A DNA stretch of 22,930 bases from Nitrososphaerota archaeon (GCA_027886925.1 JAPCJN010000012.1:3204-26133); one strand, 5' to 3'; counted from the stretch's first letter, positions 8,676 to 16,211 are shown. Numbers and translations: made by a program. The notes: generated by a model from the letters alone, not told the origin.

Positions 8676-8696
8676 TATACAACTTGATGTTGTATA
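8676..8696. promoter_or_regulatory. Inverted repeat upstream of the heat-shock promoter
   Basis: TATACAAC (8676-8683) and GTTGTATA (8689-8696) are perfect 8-bp arms around TTGAT. The repeat lies about 40 bp upstream of the grpE box A, the usual place for an archaeal activator or a repressor acting on TBP/TFB. No regulator gene is next to it. Confidence 0.5.
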
Positions 8697-9051
8697 CATA
8701 GATAAAGATTGTCCTGACGGGATACTGTTCCGTTCGTTGCACGGATGATTCAGGGGACAGCCGCAGTGCCGAATCTGAAGACCTAGAAAACTGACTTGGC
8801 TTATCTCTTCCACTCCGAAGACGCTATGGCCCGTGGGCAGGGGATGCCTGCAAATATTCGCCGGCTTCCTTCGTCTGGCTAATCTTTCTGCTTTCTTCGG
8901 TGGTGCCCTTGGGAGTCCCCGAAAACCGATTCTTTGAATCCCTTTGTGAAGATGAATCCATAGGAGACGAGGTCTTGCTTTCCATCCTTACGGTCACGAG
9001 TTAACGAATCGGCTTATCGGGCATCGTCCTCTTCATAATTGGACGGATGTT
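8697..9051. other. Intergenic stretch between the heat-shock operon and rio1
   Basis: About 350 bp between divergent genes with no convincing reading frame on either strand. TTCATAATTGG (9032-9042) is AT-rich but too near the rio1 ATG to be its box A; GGCTTATCGG (9011-9020) is a weak alternative. I see no tRNA fold or complete C/D-box pair. Confidence 0.4.
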
Positions 9052-9984
9052 ATGCAACCCATACGTGCAACGAACGCAACAGTATCTCCCGACGACATCG
9101 CAAACTCTAAGGAGGTTCGCGGTCTACGGTCAGCTATGGAAGGACCGCCCGAAGAGGAAGACTTTGATGAGCAGGAGGACGCCATGATCGAGGGCGGCCA
9201 GATGGTGGAAGGCGACCGCGGGCAGAGCTCCAACCTCAGGGAACGGATTCTCAGGAGCGAGAAGGAGAGCAGGCACAGGAGACACGACTCTAACGAAAGG
9301 AAGACCGTAGAGGAGGTCTTCGACAAGGCGACCAATTTTGCTCTGGACCAGCTCATGAGCAGGGGAACGCTATCCTATCTCAACGGGGTGGTGGCGTCTG
9401 GGAAGGAGGCCAGAGTCTACTGGGGCGTCGCCCCCGACGGGACGCCCCGCGCCGTGAAAATCTACCTGACCGCCTCGGCGGAGTTCAAGAGAAGGATGAG
9501 ATACGTCGCGGGGGACATGCGGTTTCAGAAGCTGCCGAGCTCGGTCAGGCAGATGATCATGCTCTGGGTCCAAAAGGAGTTCAAGAACCTGCAACTCGCC
9601 GATGAGGCAGGGATCAGAATCCCGAAGCCCATCGCCATCAGGGAGAACGTATTGGTGATGGAGTACATTGGCGAGCCTCCCCGCCCTGCGCCGCTCTTCG
9701 CGGAGGCCGAGGTCGACGCCAGCGACTACAAGTGGACCATCAAGATGATTCGTCAGCTCTACAAAAAGGCGAACCTGATCCACGCCGACCTATCCGAGTA
9801 CAACATCTTCAAGGCTGGCCCGAAGAAGAGGGTCCTCTTCGACATGGGGTCGGCAGTGCTCACGTCGCATCCCGAGGCCAAAGAACTGCTATTGCGGGAC
9901 GTCACAAACATCGTGAGGTTCTTCAAAAAGAGGGGGGTTTATCAGAAGGAACCAGAGAAGATTCTGGAGGAGATAACTGCTTGA
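9052..9984 (+). CDS. rio1: RIO1-type atypical serine kinase
   Basis: RIO kinases act in late small-subunit ribosome maturation. Of 310 residues, the kinase part starts near residue 85. Motifs: ATP loop VASGKEARVYWG (115-125), ATP lysine in AVKIYLTAS (K136), hinge VLVMEYIG, catalytic loop HADLSEYNIF (D246, N251), and metal-binding VLFDMGSAV (D264). The first 85 residues form a charged, probably disordered extension rich in Glu, Asp and Arg, longer than I expect for archaeal RIO1. The ATG at 9052 is assumed; a start at Met29 is possible. The stop overlaps the start of the KH gene, a usual partner. Confidence 0.93.
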   Translation: MQPIRATNATVSPDDIANSKEVRGLRSAMEGPPEEEDFDEQEDAMIEGGQMVEGDRGQSSNLRERILRSEKESRHRRHDSNERKTVEEVFDKATNFALDQLMSRGTLSYLNGVVASGKEARVYWGVAPDGTPRAVKIYLTASAEFKRRMRYVAGDMRFQKLPSSVRQMIMLWVQKEFKNLQLADEAGIRIPKPIAIRENVLVMEYIGEPPRPAPLFAEAEVDASDYKWTIKMIRQLYKKANLIHADLSEYNIFKAGPKKRVLFDMGSAVLTSHPEAKELLLRDVTNIVRFFKKRGVYQKEPEKILEEITA

Positions 9985-10556
9985 GCTTCGAGCGAAGGAT
10001 CCTAATCCCCCTCGACCGGGTCGGCGTCCTCATCGGGAAGAAAGGCGAGACGAAGACCAAGGTCGAGGGGGCATGCAAGGTCACGCTCTTCGTCGACGGG
10101 AGGAGCGGCGAGGTCACGATAAAGTCGACCTCTGTCGAGGAGGGAGACCCGTTCCGCGCGGGCAATGTAGTCGAAGCCATCGCGAGAGGGTTCTCGCCAC
10201 CGAGGGCTCTCAAGCTGCTCGACCCCGACATCGGGCTAGAGGTGCTCGATCTCAGAGACTACGCGGGCAAGAGCGAGAAGAACCTGGCGAGACTGAGGGG
10301 CAGGATAATCGGCCTAGAAGGCAAGTCGAGGAGGGTGATAGAAGAGCTGACAAAGTGCAACGTGTCGGTCTACGGGAAGACGGTGGCGATCATAGGCGAA
10401 AACACGCAGCTCAGGCTGGCGAAAGAAGCGGTCCAGTCGCTCGCCGCAGGCAGCCAGCACAAGTCCGTCTACAATATGCTGCAGCGAGCAAGGACGAAGA
10501 GGAAGATGGAGCGCATCCTCCTTTGGGAGGACCAGTCCCCGGAAATCAGGGGCTGA
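9981..10556 (+). CDS. Two-KH-domain RNA-binding protein, archaeal Dim2/Pno1-like
   Basis: 191 residues with two KH domains carrying GxxG loops: GVLIGKKGETKTKVE (GKKG, 19-22) and GRIIGLEGKSRRVIEELTKC (GLEG, 111-114). This matches the archaeal relative of eukaryotic Pno1/Dim2, which binds the 3' end of small-subunit rRNA and works with RIO kinases. The start is the TTG at 9981, overlapping the rio1 TGA as TTGA. A strong GGAGGAGAT ends about 6 nt before it, and the protein then begins directly with the KH strand. A longer open frame upstream lies inside rio1 and is not coding. Confidence 0.9.
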   Translation: MSFERRILIPLDRVGVLIGKKGETKTKVEGACKVTLFVDGRSGEVTIKSTSVEEGDPFRAGNVVEAIARGFSPPRALKLLDPDIGLEVLDLRDYAGKSEKNLARLRGRIIGLEGKSRRVIEELTKCNVSVYGKTVAIIGENTQLRLAKEAVQSLAAGSQHKSVYNMLQRARTKRKMERILLWEDQSPEIRG

Positions 10557-10634
10557 ATTAGCTCCCATTGGGTCCTTTCCGCCAAAAGGGGGTCGCCGGA
10601 GCGGTCAGCCTCGGCCAGAAAAGGAAAAAAATCA

Positions 10635-10656
10635 GATGGATGGTTATTAATCCATC
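10635..10656. repeat. Inverted repeat after the KH gene
   Basis: GATGGAT (10635-10641) and ATCCATC (10650-10656) flank an AT-rich core, GGTTATTA. The core could be a box A for an unseen small transcript, or the repeat could form a weak 3' hairpin of the rio1-KH transcript. The rest of the 262-bp gap before top6B contains no supported gene. Confidence 0.3.
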
Positions 10657-10707
10657 ATAACTAACCCTGATGTCGAGAGGGAGAGAGTGGCGGTCGAGCA
10701 GCTGCGC

Positions 10708-10726
10708 AATCACGAAGATCGTGATT
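10708..10726. promoter_or_regulatory. Palindrome upstream of the top6B promoter
   Basis: AATCACGA (10708-10715) and TCGTGATT (10719-10726) are perfect 8-bp arms around AGA. The element ends 14 bp before the top6B box A and is suited to a dimeric regulator. Confidence 0.45.
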
Positions 10727-10740
10727 CTGTGCCGCATGGG

Positions 10741-10746
10741 TTTATA
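10741..10746 (+). promoter_or_regulatory. Box A of top6B-top6A
   Basis: GGGTTTATACC contains TTTATA at these positions. The expected transcription start near 10770 gives a leader of about 50 nt with AGAGGTG 8 nt before the ATG at 10819. Confidence 0.6.
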
Positions 10747-10818
10747 CCTCACCGGCCCTCACGAAGCTTTAGTTTGCGAGAAGCTGAGCCGATGAGCCCG
10801 AGAAGAGGTGCGCCGTAG

Positions 10819-12456
10819 ATGGTCACCTTCTCAGAGATCAGCCCGTCCGAGTTCTTCTACCGTAACAGAGACCTCGCCGGGTTCACGAATCCAGCCAGGG
10901 CGCTCTACATGGCGGTGCGGGAGCTCGTAGAGAACTCACTCGACGCGTCAGAACTTGCCGGGATGCTCCCGGACGTCTACGTCAGGATAGTCGCGGACGG
11001 CAGCACCGGCGACAGCCCGGAGCCCCGGGCCTACAGGCTGACGGTGGCGGACAACGGGCCTGGGGTCGACCCTCATCACGTACCGAGGGCGTTCGGGAAG
11101 GTCTTCTATGGCTCCAAGTACGTGCTTCGCCAATCGAGAGGGATGTTCGGGATGGGAGGGACGATGGCGGTCCTCTACGGGCAGATCACGACGAACAAGG
11201 CGGTGAAGGTCACCACCTCAACGGATGGCAAGAGCAGGCACATCTTTGAAATGCTCATCGACATCGGCGAGAACAAGCCGATAATCCTCCGAAGGGACAC
11301 GGAGGAAGCCGGTGGGAAGACGGGTACGCGCGTCGACATCATGCTCGAGGGGGACTTTACGCGCTCGGCCCAGAAGATCAACGAATACTTCAAGCAGACC
11401 GCCCTCGTAGGGTCGTACGCCAACCTCACCTTCGTCGATCCCATTGGGAGGATCTCGACGTTCGAGAGAGCCACGGAGGCGCTGCCGCCTCCGCCGAAGG
11501 AGACGCTCCCTCACCCATACGGGGTGGACGTCGAGGCGTTCAAGCGCATGGTCAAGCTCAACGAGGAGAAGACGATGGTGAGGTTCATGACAACCCACTT
11601 CCACAGGATTGGCGAAAGGACCGCGCAAAAGTTCCTCGCCTTCGCGGGGGTGGAACCCAAGCTCGCTCCGGAGAAGCTCACGAACGAGCAGGTCGTAAGG
11701 GTGGTCGATGCCCTGCAACGGTTCCAGGAGTTCCTGCCCCCGGACTCATCTTGCCTGTCCCCAGTGGGGGAGCAGATACTCCAGACGGGCATCATCAAAG
11801 AGCTGGAGCCGGAGTTCTCGACCGTAGTGATGAGGCCACCATCGTCGTATTCCGGATTCCCTTTCCTCGTGGAGGTGGGACTGGCCTACGGGGGCAAGGC
11901 GCTCGAACCGGGGCGGAAGCTCCTGAGGTTCGCCAACCGCATCCCCCTCCTCTACGACGAGAGCAGCGACGTCTCGTTCAAGGTCCTAAACGAGGAGATC
12001 GACTGGAGGAGGTACCACGTCCCCGACGAGGCGCCGGTCGCGGTCATCACCCACATATGCTCCACCAAAGTCCCGTACAAGACCGTCGGGAAGGAGTACA
12101 TCGCGGACAGGCCGGAGATCGAGGCCGAGATCAGGAACGCGGTGAGGGAAGCGCTGCGAAGGCTGAGCCTCTACCTCTCGAAGAAGGGCAGCATGGAGGC
12201 GGTCCAGAGGAAGATGAACATCTACGCAAAGTACCTCCCCCTTATCGCCCGTTTCTCGACCGACCTCGCTGGGCAAAAGCGCCTCCCAAAGTACAAGCAA
12301 CTCATCGCGGACGAGCGGGACCGTGAGACAGCGGCCGATGAGGCCGTAGAGGGAACGAGCGCACCGCTCGAGGCGGAACAAGTGATGGTGCAAGTCGATG
12401 GTAAGAACGTTGTGAACAAGAAACATGAGCAGGCAAAAATCGAAGACTACAGCTGA
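10819..12456 (+). CDS. top6B: DNA topoisomerase VI subunit B
   Basis: ATPase subunit of the type IIB topoisomerase that relaxes and decatenates DNA. At 545 residues it has the usual length. GHKL motifs: N-box ELVENSLDASE (35-45), ADNGPGVD (77-84), and the glycine-rich lid GMFGMGGTMAVLYGQIT (108-124). A helix-two-turn-helix region follows (LAFAGVEPKLAPEKLTNEQV), then the transducer ending in the ICSTKVPYKTVGKEYI region. The last ~40 residues are a charged tail whose codons overlap the start of top6A by 32 bp, coupling translation of the two subunits. Confidence 0.97.
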   Translation: MVTFSEISPSEFFYRNRDLAGFTNPARALYMAVRELVENSLDASELAGMLPDVYVRIVADGSTGDSPEPRAYRLTVADNGPGVDPHHVPRAFGKVFYGSKYVLRQSRGMFGMGGTMAVLYGQITTNKAVKVTTSTDGKSRHIFEMLIDIGENKPIILRRDTEEAGGKTGTRVDIMLEGDFTRSAQKINEYFKQTALVGSYANLTFVDPIGRISTFERATEALPPPPKETLPHPYGVDVEAFKRMVKLNEEKTMVRFMTTHFHRIGERTAQKFLAFAGVEPKLAPEKLTNEQVVRVVDALQRFQEFLPPDSSCLSPVGEQILQTGIIKELEPEFSTVVMRPPSSYSGFPFLVEVGLAYGGKALEPGRKLLRFANRIPLLYDESSDVSFKVLNEEIDWRRYHVPDEAPVAVITHICSTKVPYKTVGKEYIADRPEIEAEIRNAVREALRRLSLYLSKKGSMEAVQRKMNIYAKYLPLIARFSTDLAGQKRLPKYKQLIADERDRETAADEAVEGTSAPLEAEQVMVQVDGKNVVNKKHEQAKIEDYS

Positions 12457-13522
12457 AGCCAGAAAGGACAGGGTAGAGAAGGTCCTGAACGAGCTGGGCC
12501 AGAGGGTCTACGACGACCTTGACGGCTCGAGGTTCCCCAGCGTCACCTTCGCGAGCAGGTCGGTCAGGAACATAATCTACGACAAGAAGCTCCAGCAGTT
12601 CATCCTCGGTTCAGCCTCGGTGCGCAGGTCTGCGGGAAACATCAAGCACATCAGGCCTTTCACGCAGCTTCTCTGGCTCGCCTTCTTCGCGAAGAAGCTC
12701 GTCAACGAGAAGAAGACCTCGACGCTCAGGGACGTCTACTACTCCGCCCAGGCATTCGACGTCGAGTTCATGGACCAGGCCGAGTCGGACGAGCTCATCA
12801 CCGACCTGGAAGTCCTGATGGGCGCGGCCAGGGAAGAGTTCAACGTCTACCCTGAAGAACGGAGCGCGATCTTCGGAAACCTCACCATCGAGTACACGGT
12901 GCCCGGATACGAGGGCAGGAAGCTCGACCTCTCGTCCCATCCCGACGGGCTGATGATCGGGCCTGCGATGACGACGGCCGAGTTCGCCGACACCGACGCC
13001 GAGATGGTCCTTGCGATAGAAAAGGGCGGCCTCTTCACCAGGTTCATCGAGGAGAAGGTGCACAAGAAGTACAAGGCCATCCTTGTGAACACCGCCGGCC
13101 AGCCCCCGCGCTCGACCAGGTACCTGCTCAGAAGGCTCCACCAGGAGATGAAGCTCCCTATCGGCATACTCTGCGACGCCGACCCCTGGGGGGCTCACAT
13201 CGCGATGGTCATCAAGAGCGGCTCGGCAGGCGCGGCGCACCTGAGGGACCTGACGACGCCCAGTGGGGTGTGGCTGGGCGTCTGGGCCTCGGACATCGTG
13301 AAGTACAAGCTTCCCTCCGACCCGCTGACCGAGATAGACATCAAGCGCATCTACGAGCTAAAGGCGGACCCGCGCTACAAGGACAAGATGTGGCACGACG
13401 AGCTCGACACGTTCCTCAAGATCAAGAAGAAGAGCGAGCAAGAGGCTTTCTCGAGATACGGCCTGAGCTACATAGTCGACACATACCTGCCTGAGAAGCT
13501 CGAGCTGCTCAAGAGCAGCTAA
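12425..13522 (+). CDS. top6A: DNA topoisomerase VI subunit A (Spo11-like)
   Basis: DNA-cleaving subunit, 365 residues, homologous to eukaryotic Spo11. The winged-helix CAP domain carries TLRDVYYSAQAF, with the nucleophilic tyrosine probably Y106, the second of the pair. The Toprim domain carries VLAIEKGGLFTRF (metal-binding Glu) and GILCDADPWGAHIAMVIKSG (the acidic DxD). The ATG at 12425 lies inside the 3' end of top6B in another frame. An 18-bp palindrome (AGCTGCTC, AA, GAGCAGCT, 13503-13520) overlaps the last codons and may be only a by-product of coding. Confidence 0.97.
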   Translation: MSRQKSKTTAEARKDRVEKVLNELGQRVYDDLDGSRFPSVTFASRSVRNIIYDKKLQQFILGSASVRRSAGNIKHIRPFTQLLWLAFFAKKLVNEKKTSTLRDVYYSAQAFDVEFMDQAESDELITDLEVLMGAAREEFNVYPEERSAIFGNLTIEYTVPGYEGRKLDLSSHPDGLMIGPAMTTAEFADTDAEMVLAIEKGGLFTRFIEEKVHKKYKAILVNTAGQPPRSTRYLLRRLHQEMKLPIGILCDADPWGAHIAMVIKSGSAGAAHLRDLTTPSGVWLGVWASDIVKYKLPSDPLTEIDIKRIYELKADPRYKDKMWHDELDTFLKIKKKSEQEAFSRYGLSYIVDTYLPEKLELLKSS

Positions 13523-13552
13523 GAGCCAGTCCGAAAAATCAGTCGATAGGCA

Positions 13553-13571
13553 TTCACAGTCCTTTCTGTGA
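13553..13571. terminator. Possible terminator hairpin after top6A
   Basis: TCACAG pairs with CTGTGA across a TCCTTT loop, followed by the T-rich ATTCTTTC. It lies about 30 bp past the top6A stop. The stem is only 6-7 bp, so this is tentative. It also lies downstream of the oppositely oriented SnoaL-like gene. Confidence 0.35.
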
Positions 13572-13626
13572 GTATTCTTTCATCGCGTGATACGGATCAG
13601 TCACAACTGGCCACCTGAGCATCAGG

Positions 13627-13995
13627 CTAAGACGGCTGGTGGATCTCGGTGACGATCGTGTAGAGCTCGATGATGACGCCGTCTTTGGTGCGAGCGATGT
13701 CCATGCCGGTTGCCGCCGGTTGGTCGGCAGGCCCGTACTGGAAGCCGAGGTGACCGATGTCGTCGAGCTCCGACGCGGGGCCGACAGGTCGGAAGACCCA
13801 GTCCGGGTTTTCGACACGCAACTCTTCGGCGCGGCGTTCGAGCTCCTTGCGCCCGCGATTGATCCGGTCGGGCTCGTGCCACACCACGTCTTCGGAATAG
13901 GTCACGGCGATGACAGCGGCCCGACGGGCCGGATCAGGTTCGTTGAAGACCTCGAGAAGGTTGCGTCGCATCAGGTCTGCCGGGGAACTGGTCAT
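13627..13995 (-). CDS. SnoaL-like (NTF2-fold) protein, bacterial codon use
   Basis: 122 residues resembling the SnoaL/NTF2-like fold: an N-terminal helix (LMRRNLLEVFNEPDPARRAA), the strand YSEDVVWHEPD, a helix with GRKELERRAEELR, then strands GHLGFQYGP, GMDIARTKDGVIIELYTIVT. Members include cyclases, hydratases, isomerases and non-enzymes, so no reaction is assigned. All 12 arginine codons are CGN and none AGR, while neighbouring archaeal genes use AGG heavily; this and the protein style suggest transfer from a high-GC bacterium. The ATG is at 13995. A short palindrome TGATTGTAATCA (14005-14016) lies just upstream. Confidence 0.75.
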   Translation of the reverse strand: MTSSPADLMRRNLLEVFNEPDPARRAAVIAVTYSEDVVWHEPDRINRGRKELERRAEELRVENPDWVFRPVGPASELDDIGHLGFQYGPADQPAATGMDIARTKDGVIIELYTIVTEIHQPS

Positions 13996-14101
13996 AGTGA
14001 ATCCTGATTGTAATCATGAAACGTATTTGAATTGGACGCATCCAGTTCCGAGAGCACCTTAAGGCTGCGCGGCAAGGCCTCATCCGGCGGAAGGTAGATA
14101 G

Positions 14102-14109
14102 CTTATTTA
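14102..14109 (+). promoter_or_regulatory. Box A of the small membrane protein
   Basis: CTTATTTA, centred about 40 bp before the ATG at 14146, predicts a leader of about 15 nt. Confidence 0.45.
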
Positions 14110-14145
14110 CTCCCGCTCTGAAGTCGAGCGAAAAGGGTTCGAAGA

Positions 14146-14382
14146 ATGACAAGCACAGTAAACGCTCCTGATTCAAGGGTCAACGTCGTGATAAGGATGG
14201 TGGGAATACTCGTCTTCGGGCTGGGCGCAGCGATGACCTACGAGACCTACATCCAGGCGGCCGCCGCCGCCCTCGTCCCTCAGCTCGTGCCCGTCCTCTA
14301 TCTGTGCTCATCGATGCTCATGCTGGCGGGCCTGGTAGCGATCGTGGCAAAGTACAGGGAGAGCGGCGCGCCCAAGAGCTAG
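14146..14382 (+). CDS. Small two-helix membrane protein, unknown function
   Basis: 78 residues that I do not recognise. A short polar N terminus is followed by two hydrophobic segments, about residues 14-32 (VNVVIRMVGILVFGLGAAM) and 42-67 (VPQLVPVLYLCSSMLMLAGL and on), and a charged C terminus (KYRESGAPKS). A hairpin in the membrane is likely. Support for coding is the box A 40 bp upstream, the ATG start, regular codon use and the hydrophobic pattern. It is convergent with the PII-like gene, 30 bp away. Confidence 0.65.
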   Translation: MTSTVNAPDSRVNVVIRMVGILVFGLGAAMTYETYIQAAAAALVPQLVPVLYLCSSMLMLAGLVAIVAKYRESGAPKS

Positions 14383-14412
14383 GCCGTCTATCTAGAAAAC
14401 TTCTGCGTTTTT

Positions 14413-14772
14413 TCAGGCGTTCAGGGTCGGAGTAAGGGCGCTGCGGTCGGTCTCTCTGGAACCGATGTCGTAGACGCCCTCTATCTGGCTGACGACGATC
14501 TTGCCGTCTCCAAGATTCCTCGAGGAAGAGCTTTCGACGATCGAGTCCACCACACGCTTGGCCCCGTCGTCGTCGACGACCACCGTCAATATCACGTGGG
14601 GGATCAAGTCTGTCGGATAAGACCAGACTCCCCAGTAGCGAGAGTCCGCGGCCAGCAGTTGCGTCGGAGTCCTCTCTTCGGCTATCGTTATCCCACCGAC
14701 GCCTATCCGTCTCAGGGCTATGTCCACCTCCGGGAACCTGTCCTTCCTGATTGCGGCCTCTATCTTTTTCAA
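14413..14772 (-). CDS. Divergent PII-family signal protein
   Basis: 119 residues. PII proteins are trimeric sensors of ATP/ADP and 2-oxoglutarate that regulate nitrogen and carbon metabolism. The N terminus KKIEAAIRKDRFPEV and the C-terminal half (HVILTVVVDDDGAKRVVD, NLGDGKIVVSQIEGVYDI) fit the family, including the nucleotide-binding GDGKI. The T-loop region is different: the GxGRQxG segment is replaced by EERTPTQLLAADSRYWGVWS, without the conserved Gln. The TTG at 14772 is chosen because the protein then begins MKKIEA like typical PII and lies 35 bp after a strong box A. The open frame extends upstream to ATGs at 14799 and 14865, but these precede the expected transcription start. No amtB or glnA is nearby. 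Confidence 0.8.
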   Translation of the reverse strand: MKKIEAAIRKDRFPEVDIALRRIGVGGITIAEERTPTQLLAADSRYWGVWSYPTDLIPHVILTVVVDDDGAKRVVDSIVESSSSRNLGDGKIVVSQIEGVYDIGSRETDRSALTPTLNA

Positions 14773-14800
14773 TTGACTGGTGCCGTCCGTATCTCCCATA

Positions 14801-14810
14801 CAATATATAA
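14801..14810 (-). promoter_or_regulatory. Box A of the PII-like gene
   Basis: The minus strand reads TTATATATTG after CC, one of the best TATA boxes in the window. It argues for the TTG start at 14772 and against the ATG at 14799, which lies between the box and the expected start of transcription. Confidence 0.65.
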
Positions 14811-14896
14811 GGATATTGGGACGAAAGCATCCATACGTCCATGATTCTGACCTGACGTCAGCCATATGTTCATCGTGCTCGGGCCAGGCGACGTCG

Positions 14897-15571
14897 TCAG
14901 GAGAGCTTGTACGTGCGGCTGTCCGGCCGGAACGCTCTTCCCACCCAGTAGGAGATCAGCGGCAGGTACCAGACGTAGATTCGCGCCGGTACGCCGAAGA
15001 TGCTGACCTGCCAGAAAACGGGGGCGATCGAGGCCGCCATCACGACGGAAAGGACGAGCATTCGGTTCCTGCCGTTCCTGAAGAGGTGGACCACCTCAGG
15101 AGAGACGAGCCGGTTCTCCTCGATGCTGATTACGTGGGAGAACGCGGCGAGTATCAGCAATATCCCCGAAAGGTCGAGCGCGAAGAGAGTTGACGAGTAA
15201 TCCCTTATCGCGAACGAAGCGTCGGCACTTATCGTCGGGTCAATGAACTCGACCGTGTTCAGCAGGTAGGGCACCAGCGCGACCAACAGCAGGAGCAGGA
15301 TGTTGAGGAAGGTCACAGCCCTCGTCTCCACGGGCAACACAGACATGTCGGTCGTGTAGATTATCCAGGCCGTGATGAGGATCAGAAACGTGAACGCGAA
15401 GGCGAGGATATGGCTGTCTATGTCGAACGGGGTCCTCGCAGAGGTCGTCAGGAGTGCGATGGACCCTATCGAGAGCGAGAGCCCGAAGATCAGGTCTGCG
15501 AGCGACTCGATCCGGGGACGCGGCCGCCTTTCAACCGGTCCCGCCACGGTAGAAGACTCGGGAGACGTCAT
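14897..15571 (-). CDS. TMEM175-like (DUF1211) six-helix membrane protein
   Basis: 224 residues with six hydrophobic segments, about 22-45, 53-74, 86-107, 124-148, 169-192 and 196-215. The first reads RIESLADLIFGLSLSIGSIA, resembling helix 1 of TMEM175/DUF1211 potassium channels, where the family has R-x-E-x-x-x-D followed by a small-residue helix. The usual FSD motif reads LAD here, so selectivity may differ. Prokaryotic relatives are leak-type potassium channels; transport is inferred. The ATG is at 15571. It is on the same strand as the PII-like gene, 125 bp away with a separate promoter between them. Confidence 0.65.
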   Translation of the reverse strand: MTSPESSTVAGPVERRPRPRIESLADLIFGLSLSIGSIALLTTSARTPFDIDSHILAFAFTFLILITAWIIYTTDMSVLPVETRAVTFLNILLLLLVALVPYLLNTVEFIDPTISADASFAIRDYSSTLFALDLSGILLILAAFSHVISIEENRLVSPEVVHLFRNGRNRMLVLSVVMAASIAPVFWQVSIFGVPARIYVWYLPLISYWVGRAFRPDSRTYKLS

Positions 15572-15646
15572 GGGGCCGCGCTGTCGAGAGGGAAAGCGAC
15601 GGAATAACTACTTTAGGCTCGCCGCTCGCTGAATGTAGCTCTTCGA

Positions 15647-16054
15647 CTACGTTGCCCTCATGCGATTGTTCTTTGGCAGGTGCTCGACTTCGGCTAGCTT
15701 CAGCTCCTCCATCACTGGAGGCACGTACATCGCGAAACGGCCCCTCAACCCCTTTTTCAACCCATACCATCCTCCGACGGGGTTCTTTGGGGACCGGCCC
15801 CACGCTTCGACCGTCCCTTCAGCTGCAGGCTTTTGCTCGTCGGCGCTGCCTAGGAGCATCCAGTCTCCCTTAGACTTTAGCATCGCGTGAAGGTCGTCGA
15901 TGCATCTAAGGTCGTATCGGAGCTCGGTCTTGCCGACCTTGACGACGAGTGCTGGAGGCGTCAGCGTCTCGTCGCGATAGGCGGTGAACTCTGATGTTCC
16001 AGGCGGCGTCTTCAGCACCCATGGCTGGCTCTTGGTCCCGTTTCCTTTTGGCAA
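15647..16054 (-). CDS. Conserved hypothetical protein
   Basis: About 135 residues, soluble, with no signal peptide or membrane segment. Notable stretches are QPWVLKTPPGTSEFTAYRDE, LRYDLRCIDDLHAMLKSKGD, WMLLGSADEQKPAAEGTVEA and WGRSPKNPVGGWYGLKKGLR, ending KNNRMRAT. The dense Trp/Gly/Pro pattern looks like a small conserved family found in archaea and bacteria (possibly DUF6855, from memory and unverified). Function unknown. The TTG at 16054 is preferred because it lies about 28 bp after the box A; a TTG at 16078 overlaps that box and is unlikely. Confidence 0.65.
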   Translation of the reverse strand: MPKGNGTKSQPWVLKTPPGTSEFTAYRDETLTPPALVVKVGKTELRYDLRCIDDLHAMLKSKGDWMLLGSADEQKPAAEGTVEAWGRSPKNPVGGWYGLKKGLRGRFAMYVPPVMEELKLAEVEHLPKNNRMRAT

Positions 16055-16076
16055 TGTTGCATTCTCTCGACCTTGC

Positions 16077-16086
16077 AAAATATAAG
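16077..16086 (-). promoter_or_regulatory. Box A of the conserved hypothetical gene
   Basis: The minus strand reads CTTATATTTT, about 28 bp before the TTG at 16054, which fits leaderless transcription. Confidence 0.6.
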
Positions 16087-16203
16087 CGGTTCGGAAGATA
16101 ATTGACCCTCACCTGCTAATTGTTGACGTCAGCCGTACGCAAATCGAAAGAGGGACTTCGCGCTTCCCCCCAAAATTGTCGCGGCGAACCGCAGCATGGC
16201 ATG

Positions 16204-16211
16204 CTTAAATC
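16204..16211 (+). promoter_or_regulatory. Box A of the aminotransferase gene
   Basis: CTTAAATC, centred about 28 bp before the ATG at 16235. It lies after the more upstream ATG at 16196, and so supports the shorter protein. Confidence 0.45.

Noticed and set aside
8745..8790. Possible C/D-box guide RNA (GATGATT followed by CTGA)
   Set aside because: The C box departs from RTGATGA and no internal C'/D' pair is seen.
8580..8813. Minus-strand 77-codon frame upstream of grpE
   Set aside because: It covers the promoter and inverted repeat, lacks homology and a ribosome-binding site.
9732..9980. Upstream extension of the KH protein reading frame
   Set aside because: It lies inside rio1 in another frame; the strong ribosome-binding site and family start are at 9981.
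11751..12326. Long alternative frame within top6B
   Set aside because: Shadow frame, Arg/Pro/Gly-rich, no homology pattern, no start signals.
14773..14865. N-terminal extension of the PII-like protein from ATG 14865 or 14799
   Set aside because: These starts overlap or precede the box A at 14801-14810; the TTG at 14772 gives the canonical N terminus.
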